Of a DNA stretch of 63,547 bases, positions 54,188 to 63,245 are shown in pieces. The stretch is taken from NCBI GenBank assembly GCA_949511925.1, contig CATEYX010000055.1:1-63547 (forward strand), in the 5' to 3' direction. Numbering within the stretch: position 1 is the first letter of the stretch; each line of letters opens with the position of its first letter. The DNA comes from Cryomorphaceae bacterium (GTDB lineage Bacteria; Bacteroidota; Bacteroidia; Flavobacteriales; BACL11). The position numbers and the translations under genes were made by a program. The notes beneath the pieces are model-generated. The model was not told the origin of the DNA and ran no database searches. It was given only the letters and a program-made list of their open reading frames with translations.

Positions 54188-55304
54188 ACTTTCTGTCTGT
54201 TGCATCTCTGCTTACACTTAATACTATCCCAATTGCAATACACGAAAATACAATTGAGGTTCCTCCCATACTTATAAGTGGTAGGGTTTGCCCTGTAACT
54301 GGCAATACCTCTACTGAAACTAACATATTTATTAAGGCTTGAAAAACTAATGAAAACATTAAACCCGTAGCTAGTAAACTACCAAAGACACTCTCTACTC
54401 TCAATGCAATTCTAATGGCTCTGAACATTAAAATCAAATAAAACAACAAAGCTAATACACCTCCAAACAAACCATATTCCTCAATAATAATTGCATAAAT
54501 AAAATCGGAAGATGAATAAGGTAAAATATTTCTTTGTGTACTTTTTCCTGGACCAACTCCTGTCATCCCTCCATTTTGTATGGCTACCAACGCTTGTGTT
54601 TGCTGAAAATCTTTAGTCTGCTCATCTCCCTTAGCATCAACAAAATAACTATCAATACGACTTACCCAAGTAGCTGACCTTGGCATAATTTTTGTTCCTA
54701 AAGGAGTAAATTTAGCAGTCGCATAAATAGTAAGTGCTCCTACAAAAGCAAATCCTATAATCGCTGCAATAAATTTAATACGAATTTTCCCAACAAACAT
54801 TAGTACCAAACCATTAATAAACACCAAAGCTGCAGTTGAAAAATTATTTGGTAAAATTAACACACACACCAAAATTAAAGGTCCTAAAACATGCCAAAAT
54901 AATTCTTTAAAATCATGTAGAGAATCCCTTTGCTTACTAATCTGCCTTGCCATATAGACGAGTATTGCCAACTTGGCTACATCAGAAGGTTGAAATTGTT
55001 GACCAGCAATTTGCAACCACCTTGACGCTCCGTTAACACTTACCCCTATAAGCAAAACTAAAACCAGTAAAAACAAGCTAAAAAGAAATCCTAACTGTCC
55101 TATTTTTGAAAAATACTTAAACTTGATTTTATGCACAACATACATAGCAAACAAACCCAATAATAATTTAGTAATATGACTAAATAAAAAATGCCAACCA
55201 GCAGTACTGTATACTACTAATATAGAAGACAAAGACAAAGCAAGGACTACTCCCCAAATTGTTCTATCTCCTTCTAAATTGATATTTTTTATCCAAGAAC
55301 TCAT
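54174..55304 (-). CDS. ftsW: SEDS glycosyltransferase FtsW (376 aa)
   Basis: Septal peptidoglycan polymerase partner of FtsI. About 10 membrane helices. Motifs: VNGASRWLQIAGQQFQPSDV, NGGMTGVGPGKSTQRNILPY, DFIYAIIIEEYGLFGG, and VLPVTGQTLPLISMGGTS. Ends inside the murG start. One base after murD. Confidence 0.95.
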   Translation of the reverse strand: MSSWIKNINLEGDRTIWGVVLALSLSSILVVYSTAGWHFLFSHITKLLLGLFAMYVVHKIKFKYFSKIGQLGFLFSLFLLVLVLLIGVSVNGASRWLQIAGQQFQPSDVAKLAILVYMARQISKQRDSLHDFKELFWHVLGPLILVCVLILPNNFSTAALVFINGLVLMFVGKIRIKFIAAIIGFAFVGALTIYATAKFTPLGTKIMPRSATWVSRIDSYFVDAKGDEQTKDFQQTQALVAIQNGGMTGVGPGKSTQRNILPYSSSDFIYAIIIEEYGLFGGVLALLFYLILMFRAIRIALRVESVFGSLLATGLMFSLVFQALINMLVSVEVLPVTGQTLPLISMGGTSIVFSCIAIGIVLSVSRDATDRKYEKA

Positions 55305-56624
55305 TTACAGATTACGAACTTGTTTTTTAAACTGCATACCTCTATCTTCATAATTAGCAAATAAATCAAAACTCGCACAAGCTGGTGACAACAAAACAAC
55401 ATCCTGCTTGCCCGCTAATGCATAAGATTGATTTACAGCCTCCTGCATATTTGATGCCTGAACAATAATTTCTACTTTTCCTTTGAAAGCTTCAATAATA
55501 TTTTCATTACTTTCTCCTAAACAAATAATTGCCTTTACCTTTTTATCAACCATTTCAGTTAACTCAGCATAGTCATTTCCTTTATCTACCCCGCCAACTA
55601 TCCACACCACATCTTTAGTCATGCTTTCAAGAGCGTACCAACAAGCATTTAAATTAGTTGCTTTAGAATCGTTAATAAAATCGATACCATGTACTGTAAG
55701 TACATATTCCAATCTGTGTTCTACATTTTGGAAATCAATCATTGCTTGACGAATAACCGTATCCTTTACTTCAAAAACTCTTGCTGCCATAGCGGCTGCC
55801 ATTGAGTTAAAAATATTGTGCCTGCCTTGTAGGGCTAGTTCTTGCATGGTCATAGTAGTATTATTTAAATTAATTGTTATTTTATTGTTATTGTAAAATC
55901 CACCTTCTGTTTGCTTAGTTGTTAATGAGATAGGGAGTTTTTTTGCTTTTGTTGTGAGTACCTCCATCATTGCATCATCTGCATTATAAATTAGTACATC
56001 TTGCGTAGTTTGATTTTCAGTAATCCTGAATTTTGATGCCGCATAATTTTCCAATTTATTATTATATCTATCCAAATGATCAGCAGAAATATTTAACAAC
56101 ATAGCTACATCACTTCTGAATTTCTGAATACCATCCAACTGAAAACTACTCAATTCCAAAACGATATAATCATAATCACGCTCAGCTAAAGAAAGTGCAA
56201 ACCCAACACCTACATTTCCTGCAACAAGCACATCATATCCTGCACTTTTCAGTACATGCCCAAGCAGTAAAGTAGTTGTGGTTTTTCCGTTACTGCCTGT
56301 AATAGCTGCAATTTTTGCATTGGTATATCTAAAAGCAAATTCTATTTCAGAAATTACAGGAATCTCTTTTGCAATTAATTGCTGAATCAAATCTACATTA
56401 TCAGGAATTCCTGGACTTTTAATCACCTCATCTGCATTTAAAATTTTAGCAGATGAATGCTTTTGTTCCTCCCACTCAATCTCATTATTTAAAAGAACTG
56501 CTTTATTTTCATCCGTGATTGTTCCTTTATCCGAAACAAAAACATCAAATCCTTTCTTCTTTGCTAAAACAGCCGCACCAATTCCACTAATCCCAACTCC
56601 TAGTACGACTATTCTTTTTGCCAT
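55305..56624 (-). CDS. murD: UDP-N-acetylmuramoyl-L-alanine-D-glutamate ligase MurD (439 aa)
   Basis: Adds D-Glu. Features: RIVVLGVGISGIGAAVLAKK, ATP site ITGSNGKTTTTLLLGHVL, LELSSFQLDGI, HRLEYVLTVHGIDFINDSKA, and LLSPACASFDLF. The start at 56624 (MAKRIVVLG) overlaps the mraY stop by one base (TAATG). An in-frame ATG at 56681 would add 19 residues reading back into mraY and is rejected. Confidence 0.96.
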   Translation of the reverse strand: MAKRIVVLGVGISGIGAAVLAKKKGFDVFVSDKGTITDENKAVLLNNEIEWEEQKHSSAKILNADEVIKSPGIPDNVDLIQQLIAKEIPVISEIEFAFRYTNAKIAAITGSNGKTTTTLLLGHVLKSAGYDVLVAGNVGVGFALSLAERDYDYIVLELSSFQLDGIQKFRSDVAMLLNISADHLDRYNNKLENYAASKFRITENQTTQDVLIYNADDAMMEVLTTKAKKLPISLTTKQTEGGFYNNNKITINLNNTTMTMQELALQGRHNIFNSMAAAMAARVFEVKDTVIRQAMIDFQNVEHRLEYVLTVHGIDFINDSKATNLNACWYALESMTKDVVWIVGGVDKGNDYAELTEMVDKKVKAIICLGESNENIIEAFKGKVEIIVQASNMQEAVNQSYALAGKQDVVLLSPACASFDLFANYEDRGMQFKKQVRNL

Positions 56625-57838
56625 TACCTCAGCTTTAAAGTAACTATTGTTATAACTGCTAACATGATTCCAACAATCCAAAACCGTGTTACAATTTTAC
56701 TTTCGTGCATTCCTAATTTCTGGTAATGATGATGCAATGGAGCCATCTTAAAGACACGCTTGCCAACACCAAATTTCTTTTTTGTGTATTTGAAATAACC
56801 TACTTGTAGTATTACTGATACATTTTCAATTAAAAATATCCCACACAAAATAGGGATAAGTAATTCTTTACGAATTAGGATAGCAACTACAGCAATAATA
56901 CCCCCTAAAGCCAAAGATCCTGTATCACCCATAAATACTTGTGCTGGATAAGAATTGTACCACATAAACCCTACACAAGCCCCAACAAAAGCGGACATAT
57001 AAATCACCAATTCCCCTGTATTGGGAATATACATTATATTCAGATAGTCGGCAGCAATTATATTACCAGACACATAGGCAAAAAGGGCAAGTGTGGCTCC
57101 AATTATTGCTGAAGTACCTGTCGCTAAACCATCTAAACCATCAGTCATGTTTGCTCCATTGGAAACTGCTGTTATGATAATTACTACTATCAGAATAAAG
57201 AATATCCAAGCAAAATCTTTTGCGGAATCTCCCATCCAAGAAGTTAGATCTTGATAGTCAAATTCATTATTTTTAAAGAAAGGAGTTGTTGTTTTTGAGG
57301 ATTTCTGAGCTAGATCAACCGAACCAATTATTTCAGTTTCTAAAGAAAGTTTCACCTCTTCTTTCACTACAATATCAGAATGGAAAACCATTACTAAACC
57401 AACAATTAAACCAATCCCTACTTGTCCTAAAATCTTAAATCTACCAGCAAGACCTTCTTTGTCTTTTTTATACACCTTGATATAATCATCAATAAAACCA
57501 ATTGCACCTAGCCAAAGGGTAGATACAATCATAATAATGATATATATATTATCCAATTTAGTAAATAATAGGGTAGGAATAAGAATAGCTGCCAATATGA
57601 TTAAACCACCCATAGTTGGCGTTCCTTTTTTACTTTCCTCACCTGCTAAACCCAATTCCCTTACTTGTTCTCCAATCTGTTTATTACGGATTATATTAAT
57701 AATCTTACCCCCAAAAACTAAAGACACTAAAAGGGAAGTGATAATTGCCATTGCTGCACGAAATGAAATATATTGAAACAGTCCTGCTCCAGGAAAATCA
57801 TAGGTGTTTTGTAGGTATTCGAATAAATAGTATAGCAT
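56624..57838 (-). CDS. mraY: Phospho-MurNAc-pentapeptide transferase MraY (404 aa)
   Basis: Makes lipid I. About 10 membrane helices. Motifs: KKGTPTMGGLIIL, GFIDDYIKVYKKDKEGL, ANMTDGLDGLATGTSA, FMGDTGSLALGG, and MAPLHHHYQKLG. An extra region of about 60 residues between helices (near residues 165-215, EEVKLSLETEIIGS to LTSWMGDSAKD) makes it longer than the 360-residue E. coli protein, as is usual in Bacteroidetes. TAATG couplings at both ends. Confidence 0.96.
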   Translation of the reverse strand: MLYYLFEYLQNTYDFPGAGLFQYISFRAAMAIITSLLVSLVFGGKIINIIRNKQIGEQVRELGLAGEESKKGTPTMGGLIILAAILIPTLLFTKLDNIYIIIMIVSTLWLGAIGFIDDYIKVYKKDKEGLAGRFKILGQVGIGLIVGLVMVFHSDIVVKEEVKLSLETEIIGSVDLAQKSSKTTTPFFKNNEFDYQDLTSWMGDSAKDFAWIFFILIVVIIITAVSNGANMTDGLDGLATGTSAIIGATLALFAYVSGNIIAADYLNIMYIPNTGELVIYMSAFVGACVGFMWYNSYPAQVFMGDTGSLALGGIIAVVAILIRKELLIPILCGIFLIENVSVILQVGYFKYTKKKFGVGKRVFKMAPLHHHYQKLGMHESKIVTRFWIVGIMLAVITIVTLKLR

Positions 57839-59298
57839 TATTGTTTAATTATATTTAATGATTGTTTAAGTTCTTCTATATCGTCAAATGGAAATTTTTC
57901 ACCATTAATTTCTTGATATTTTTCGTGTCCTTTTCCTGCGACCAAAACAATATCATTGGCACTAGCTAGGCGGCAAGCTGTTTTTATGGCTTGTTTCCTG
58001 TCGATAATTACCAATACTTTTTTCTGCTGAACAGGGTCAAGCTCTTGAATCATATCTTCTATAATTGCATCTGGATTTTCACTTCTTGGATTATCTGAAG
58101 TAAGGATAACTTGATTGCTTAAATTACAAGCCACAGCCGCCATCAATGGACGCTTAGCCTTATCTCTATCGCCACCACAACCTACTACTGTTATCAACTG
58201 CTCAGTGTTTGTTCTAATATTATTAACAGTAGCAAGTACATTCTTAAGTGCATCATCTGTATGCGCATAATCAACTATTGCAGTAATTTTTTCTTCTGAT
58301 TGTAAATATTGAAATCTTCCTTCAGGTGATTTAAGCATACTCAATGCTGTAAGCACTTCATGGTCTTCAAAACCAAACTGATTAGCAACAGCATAAACTG
58401 AAAGCATATTGTAGGCATTAAAATCTCCTATCAATTTTACCCAAACATCAACTTTATTTATGTTTAACAACATTCCCTCAAATTGATTTTCGAGCACTCT
58501 ACATTTATAGTTCGAAACCGATTTTAATGAATAAGTATATTTTTGGGATTTCGTCCCCTCTAGCATTTTCATTCCATTTTTATCATCTTTATTTGTAAGT
58601 GCAAAAGCTGATTTTGGCAATAGGTCAAAAAATGATTTTTTCACATCTCTGTATTCAGCAAAGCTGTTATGGTAGTCCAAATGATCCTGAGTAAGATTCG
58701 TAAAAACACCTCCAGTAAAATTTAGACCTGAAATCCTGCCTTGGGCAATAGCATGAGAACTCACTTCCATAAAACAATATTCACAGCCTTGAGCAATCAT
58801 CTCATTTAATAAAAAATTAATTTGCAAAGCATCAGGAGTAGTATGAGTAGATGGAATAATTTTATCAATAATTTTATTCTGAATAGTAGAGAGCATTCCA
58901 ACTTTTACATTCATTATAGAAAACAGTTGTGCTAACAAACTCACAATAGTTGTTTTCCCATTTGTACCAGTCACTCCTACTAGTTTAATTTTTTCAGAAG
59001 GATTATCGTAAAAATTAGCAGCTATAATTCCTAAAGCAATATTATTATCCTCCACCTCTACATAGGTAATATTATCATCCAAGTTAGTAGGCATATCCTC
59101 CAACACAATAACTTTAGCCCCTGAATCAATCGTTTGTGAGATATAAGCATGCCCATCTGACTGAGTTCCTTTTAAGGCAACAAACAAAGAAGCCGCTTTC
59201 ACTTTTCTAGAATCAAAAGCAATATCAGCTACCTCAACATTTGTAGACCCAATGATTTTTACAAAACTTACTTTATATAATAGCTCTTGTAAATTCAT
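57838..59298 (-). CDS. murE: UDP-MurNAc-tripeptide synthetase MurE, meso-DAP type (486 aa)
   Basis: Adds the third residue of the stem peptide. Features: ATP site GVTGTNGKTTIVSLLAQLF, FMEVSSHAIAQGRI, VDYAHTDDALKNVL, and TSDNPRSENPDAII. The DNPR motif marks meso-diaminopimelate specificity, in keeping with a Gram-negative wall. Shares one base with the ftsI stop. Confidence 0.96.
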   Translation of the reverse strand: MNLQELLYKVSFVKIIGSTNVEVADIAFDSRKVKAASLFVALKGTQSDGHAYISQTIDSGAKVIVLEDMPTNLDDNITYVEVEDNNIALGIIAANFYDNPSEKIKLVGVTGTNGKTTIVSLLAQLFSIMNVKVGMLSTIQNKIIDKIIPSTHTTPDALQINFLLNEMIAQGCEYCFMEVSSHAIAQGRISGLNFTGGVFTNLTQDHLDYHNSFAEYRDVKKSFFDLLPKSAFALTNKDDKNGMKMLEGTKSQKYTYSLKSVSNYKCRVLENQFEGMLLNINKVDVWVKLIGDFNAYNMLSVYAVANQFGFEDHEVLTALSMLKSPEGRFQYLQSEEKITAIVDYAHTDDALKNVLATVNNIRTNTEQLITVVGCGGDRDKAKRPLMAAVACNLSNQVILTSDNPRSENPDAIIEDMIQELDPVQQKKVLVIIDRKQAIKTACRLASANDIVLVAGKGHEKYQEINGEKFPFDDIEELKQSLNIIKQ

Positions 59299-61388
59299 TA
59301 GGCCAATTCCAATTTAATTAGACTTCCTTTAAAGAACCTATTTCCTTTTGAAATTGATTGAGATTGAACCGAACCACTTCCCGTAATTTCTACAACTAAA
59401 CCGTACGATTCTAACAAGTAAATAGCATCTTGAATTGCCATTCCTCTTAAATCAGGCATATTGCCATTCCTCAAATCTCTTTCTATTTTTCTAACTTCTA
59501 ATGACACCTGTGTTTTTGTAGTACTAGCAACCATCCACTGCTCATCTGATACGATTCTATTTATATCAAAATTTGCTAATACATTATTTGCATCCTCAAC
59601 ATGTCCATGCTTCACTTTAGGTAAACTTACCATCACATCTGACTGCTGCAAAGCTTTATGAATACTCATATCAGAAGCATATACCTTGTCAGCCAATTCC
59701 TTAAATATAGGAGCCGCAACCGAACCTCCATAATGTCCATTTTCTCTAGGATTATTTATCACTACTATGCAAGAGTACCTTGGGTTATCGGCAGGAAAGA
59801 AACCAGCAAAAGAAGCTTGATATTCCTTTTCCTCACCTTCAGCTCTATTATTAAAATTAATTACTGTTGTTCCTGTTTTTCCAGCAATCAGATAATTACT
59901 TGTTCTGATATTTCTAGCTGTTCCCTCTTCAACCACACCAATTAGTAAAGGTATTACCGTTTTAATTGTAGACTTTGAACAAATTGCAGGGTTTATCACC
60001 TGGGTAGCATGCTTTTCAATTATTTGTCCGTCACGACTAATAGCAGATGTAAAAATTGGCTTCACCATTTTCCCTTGATTTGCTATAGCGTTGTAAAAGG
60101 TAAGCATATGTATTGGTGTCAACTGCATTTCATATCCTATCGACATCCAAGGAAGTGTAACCCCTGACCAACCTCCCTTGTTAGGAATAGGGGATTTTAA
60201 ATTATTAGGAAAAGGCAACTCCAATTCCAAAGGAGTGCTCAACCCCATCTTATAAATTCTATCAGTAAATGCAGTAGGATTACTTTTATAGTTGTCAAAA
60301 ATGATACGAGAAATACCAACATTAGAGGAATTTATAAATGCATTCTTAATTGTGATATTATCATATACTTCTAATTTAGAATCTATCATCACTCTATCAT
60401 AGAAAGTAAATTTTCCACCATAAATTCTGACAGAATCTTCAACTTTAAAAAACCCATCTTCTAAACCTGCAATTACTGAAGCTAGCTTGAATGTTGAACC
60501 TGGAGAAACATGTTTTGCCATAGCGTAATTGAAGTTTTCTCTCACACTACCATCTTCTTGTTTTTTAAGATTCGCAATCACTTTCACTTCACCAGTAGCA
60601 ACTTCCATCAATACCACACAACCCCAATCGGCATTGTTATTAATAAGCGTATTTTCCAATGCTTTTTCTGCCACATCTTGCATATCAGTATTAATGGTGG
60701 TTACTACATTATTCCCTGCTCTAGGTAATCTATTACTTTCAGCATCTTGTGGCACCCAAATTCCTTTTGCAATTTTTCTTTTAAGATGTATCCCATCAAC
60801 ACCTGAAAGAGTTTGATTAAATGCTCTTTCAATTCCCACAGGATTAACACCTCTTAACACGCCTACTGTCCTTTGAGCTAACAAGCCAAATGGCTTTTCT
60901 CTATTTGGTCTTTGCTCTGCAATTAAGCCTCCTTTATTTTGCCCCAATTTAAGGATTGGCATTTTCTTCAAGGCATTTAGCTCATTGTGAGTTACCTTAT
61001 TTTGCAACAAAATATATTTGTTCTTTTTAGCTTCTTTTGAATTCCGCAGAAACAATTCATATTCCGCAGGAGTTTTATTTTCAAATAGCTGAGCTAACAA
61101 AACAGAAAGCTCAGTAACATCCGAATTAAATAAAGTTTTATTCATCACACTCATATCCAAACGCACATCATAAAGCGGCATAGAAATTGCCAGTAAAGCA
61201 CCATCATCAGCAATGATATTTCCTCTTGGCGCTTCAACTGTAAAATATCTTGGCTGACTGCTTGTATTAATGGCTACACTAAACTGCTGAACTTTTACAA
61301 TTTTAGCAAATACACCAAATGCAATAAACACTATAACCAGGTAAAGCCCCGTTATTCTATTGTTAGTGTTTTTTACTTTATTAATCAT
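59298..61388 (-). CDS. ftsI: Septal transpeptidase FtsI (PBP3) with PASTA domain (696 aa)
   Basis: Cross-links septal peptidoglycan. Membrane helix about 14-32 (GLYLVIVFIAFGVFAKIV), a dimerisation domain, then the transpeptidase with active-site Ser in SPGSTFKLA, SSN in NSSNVGISRI and AGKTGTT. Residues about 633-696 form one PASTA domain (MPDLRGMAIQDAIYLLESYG). A PASTA-bearing FtsI is standard in Bacteroidetes. Overlaps ftsL by 8 bp. Confidence 0.95.
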   Translation of the reverse strand: MINKVKNTNNRITGLYLVIVFIAFGVFAKIVKVQQFSVAINTSSQPRYFTVEAPRGNIIADDGALLAISMPLYDVRLDMSVMNKTLFNSDVTELSVLLAQLFENKTPAEYELFLRNSKEAKKNKYILLQNKVTHNELNALKKMPILKLGQNKGGLIAEQRPNREKPFGLLAQRTVGVLRGVNPVGIERAFNQTLSGVDGIHLKRKIAKGIWVPQDAESNRLPRAGNNVVTTINTDMQDVAEKALENTLINNNADWGCVVLMEVATGEVKVIANLKKQEDGSVRENFNYAMAKHVSPGSTFKLASVIAGLEDGFFKVEDSVRIYGGKFTFYDRVMIDSKLEVYDNITIKNAFINSSNVGISRIIFDNYKSNPTAFTDRIYKMGLSTPLELELPFPNNLKSPIPNKGGWSGVTLPWMSIGYEMQLTPIHMLTFYNAIANQGKMVKPIFTSAISRDGQIIEKHATQVINPAICSKSTIKTVIPLLIGVVEEGTARNIRTSNYLIAGKTGTTVINFNNRAEGEEKEYQASFAGFFPADNPRYSCIVVINNPRENGHYGGSVAAPIFKELADKVYASDMSIHKALQQSDVMVSLPKVKHGHVEDANNVLANFDINRIVSDEQWMVASTTKTQVSLEVRKIERDLRNGNMPDLRGMAIQDAIYLLESYGLVVEITGSGSVQSQSISKGNRFFKGSLIKLELA

Positions 61389-61713
61389 TTCTTATTTCAA
61401 TAATGACTGGTGGAGCTAAAGATGTAGCAAGGCCTTTATCTGAAACAATTTCTTCAATAACTGACCGTCTATACATACTCATCAAGTCCGACTTTGTAGT
61501 TATATAAACCAAACGCAAATCAGCAACCTCTTTTTCTAAAGAGATAGATTCTTTCAGTAAGTGCTCGGCACGAAAAGAAATTCTTATGTTCAACAAGATT
61601 AACAACACAATAAATAATAAAAATGGGATGTATTTTTGATTTCCCAGATCAGCAATAAACTCACCTTTCAAAATAGAAAGCAATGAATTTGTATTTTCTT
61701 TCACAACACTCAT
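61381..61713 (-). CDS. ftsL: FtsL-like division protein (110 aa)
   Basis: Small bitopic protein: a cytoplasmic N terminus, one membrane helix about 31-47 (PFLLFIVLLILLNIRI), and a periplasmic coiled coil (SLEKEVADLRLVYITTKSDLM). Sequence identity in this family is low; the call rests on topology and the position between rsmH and ftsI. Confidence 0.8.
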   Translation of the reverse strand: MSVVKENTNSLLSILKGEFIADLGNQKYIPFLLFIVLLILLNIRISFRAEHLLKESISLEKEVADLRLVYITTKSDLMSMYRRSVIEEIVSDKGLATSLAPPVIIEIRND

Positions 61714-62619
61714 TTATCCTTTTTCGGCTATTCGTAGTTTTGCACTTCTAGCTCTCGAGTTTTCCGTTATCTGTTCTTTAGTTGCTACCATTACTTTTCG
61801 AGTTACTTCTTTTAAATCTTTAATCGGATTCCCAAAAAAATCTTTTTCCAAGACTCCTTCAATATTCCCTTTTTTCATTAAATTTTTAACCATTCTATCC
61901 TCTAAAGAGTGATATGACATTACGACTAAACGACCTCCCTCATTCAACATATCTACAGCATCCAAAAGCATTTCTTCCAAAGCCTTCATCTCGTCATTCA
62001 CCTCAATACGGATAGCTTGAAAAATACGCGCTAAAAACTGATTTCTATTTTTCTCAGGAACTATATGCCCTACTACTTCAATTAATTGATTGGTAGTAAC
62101 AATAGTTTCAATTTCTCTTGCGTTTACAATTTCTCTTGCAATAGCTCTTGAATTTCTGAGCTCACCATATTTAAATAAGATATTGGCTAAATCCTGCTGA
62201 CCATATTCATTCACCACCTGTTTTGCTGACAAAGGAGAATTTATATTCATTCGCATATCCAACTCTCCATCAAAACGAATAGAGAAGCCTCTTTCCGCAA
62301 CATCAAACTGATGAGAAGAAACACCCAAATCTGCTAATAAACCATCAATTTTACGCACCCCTTCCATTCTTAAAAAATTCTTTAGATGTCTAAAATTGGC
62401 ATTTATCAATTTAAACCCATCTCCTAACAAAGCGTTTTCATGAGCATTTTTATCCTGATCAAAAGCATATAATTTACCTCCGTCAAGATTTTTTAGAATT
62501 AATTTAGAATGTCCGCCACCACCAAAAGTAACATCAACATAAATCCCTGTAGGCTTAATGTCTAACCCTTCAATACATTCGTTTAATAATACTGGATTAT
62601 GATATTCCATCCGACTCAT
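61714..62619 (-). CDS. rsmH: 16S rRNA m4C1402 methyltransferase RsmH (301 aa)
   Basis: SAM-dependent methyltransferase acting on the ribosomal P site. Motifs: YHNPVLLNECIEGL, DVTFGGGGHSKLIL (SAM site), DGLLADLGVSSHQFD, RIFQAIRIEVNDE, and VVMSYHSLEDRMVKN. The start may be 62619 or the Met at 62610; both overlap mraZ. Confidence 0.95.
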   Translation of the reverse strand: MSRMEYHNPVLLNECIEGLDIKPTGIYVDVTFGGGGHSKLILKNLDGGKLYAFDQDKNAHENALLGDGFKLINANFRHLKNFLRMEGVRKIDGLLADLGVSSHQFDVAERGFSIRFDGELDMRMNINSPLSAKQVVNEYGQQDLANILFKYGELRNSRAIAREIVNAREIETIVTTNQLIEVVGHIVPEKNRNQFLARIFQAIRIEVNDEMKALEEMLLDAVDMLNEGGRLVVMSYHSLEDRMVKNLMKKGNIEGVLEKDFFGNPIKDLKEVTRKVMVATKEQITENSRARSAKLRIAEKG

Positions 62620-63073
62620 TTTGGGGCTGATTTCCCATCACATCCTCAGCCAGATTTCCAAAGTCTACTAATGTCTCGGCTACAGAAGCCTCATACTTAT
62701 CTTTATCCCAAATTTCAATCATATTTACTGAGGATGACAATACCAACTCTTTATGCAAACCAGCAAAGCCATATAAATCTTTAGGAATTAAAAATCGTCC
62801 AGTACTGTCCACATCCACTACCTTTAAACCTGACATGTACGATCTTATAAAATCATTATTCTTTTTAACAAAACGATTCAACTTACTGACTTGAGCAACT
62901 ACTTTCTCCCATTCTGACATAGGGTGTATCTCCAGGCATTTATTGAAAACCGACCTTTTAATCACAAATCCATCTCCCAACACATTTTTCAATTGCTTTT
63001 TCAGGGCAGCAGGAAACATCACACGCCCTTTGGCATCTGCTTTACATTCGTATGTCCCTATTACATTTATCAC
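62597..63073 (-). CDS. mraZ: Transcriptional regulator MraZ (158 aa)
   Basis: AbrB-like ring-forming DNA-binding protein that represses the dcw operon in other bacteria. Two SpoVT-AbrB repeats each with its hallmark: ECKADAKGRVMFPAALKK and VDVDSTGRFLIPKDLYG. First gene of the cluster, preceded by MraZ-box-like repeats, which points to autoregulation. Overlaps rsmH by 23 bp. Confidence 0.93.
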   Translation of the reverse strand: MINVIGTYECKADAKGRVMFPAALKKQLKNVLGDGFVIKRSVFNKCLEIHPMSEWEKVVAQVSKLNRFVKKNNDFIRSYMSGLKVVDVDSTGRFLIPKDLYGFAGLHKELVLSSSVNMIEIWDKDKYEASVAETLVDFGNLAEDVMGNQPQNESDGIS

Positions 63074-63097
63074 TTTATTTTACTTTGAATCTGGGTG

Positions 63098-63105
63098 CTA
63101 ATATA
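63098..63105 (-). promoter_or_regulatory. Probable -7 element TATATTAG of the dcw promoter
   Basis: On the minus strand TATATTAG matches TAnnTTTG at 7 of 8 positions, 25 bases before the mraZ ATG. The MraZ boxes begin just upstream and cover the expected -33 region. Confidence 0.4.
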
Positions 63106-63114
63106 TGCATAAAT

Positions 63115-63161
63115 CCCACTTTATCCCACTCTACACCACTTTGTTGATAACTTAACCCACT
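63115..63161 (-). promoter_or_regulatory. MraZ-box direct repeats (AGTGGG-type)
   Basis: On the minus strand AGTGGG occurs at 63120-63115 and 63130-63125, AGTGGT at 63140-63135, and a further AGTGGG at 63161-63156. The first three have an exact 10-bp period and the fourth is 21 bp away. MraZ is known to bind such short direct GTGGG repeats before its own gene. Confidence 0.65.
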
Positions 63162-63194
63162 AACTACTATTTTCACTGTATTCCCTTCTAGACA

Positions 63195-63224
63195 TTGCGG
63201 TTAACAAATATTTTCGTTTCTTTG
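63195..63224 (+). promoter_or_regulatory. Probable promoter of the alpha/beta hydrolase gene
   Basis: TTG (63195-63197) is followed after 19 bases by TTTCTTTG (63217-63224), 7 of 8 matches to TAnnTTTG, at normal spacing. The ATG is at 63246. Confidence 0.45.
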
Positions 63225-63245
63225 TAGATTAAAATCAGAACTCAT

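Noticed and set aside
56625..56681. ATG at 56681 as the murD start
   Set aside because: It extends murD into mraY with a sequence unlike the family; the TAATG junction at 56624 is the natural start.
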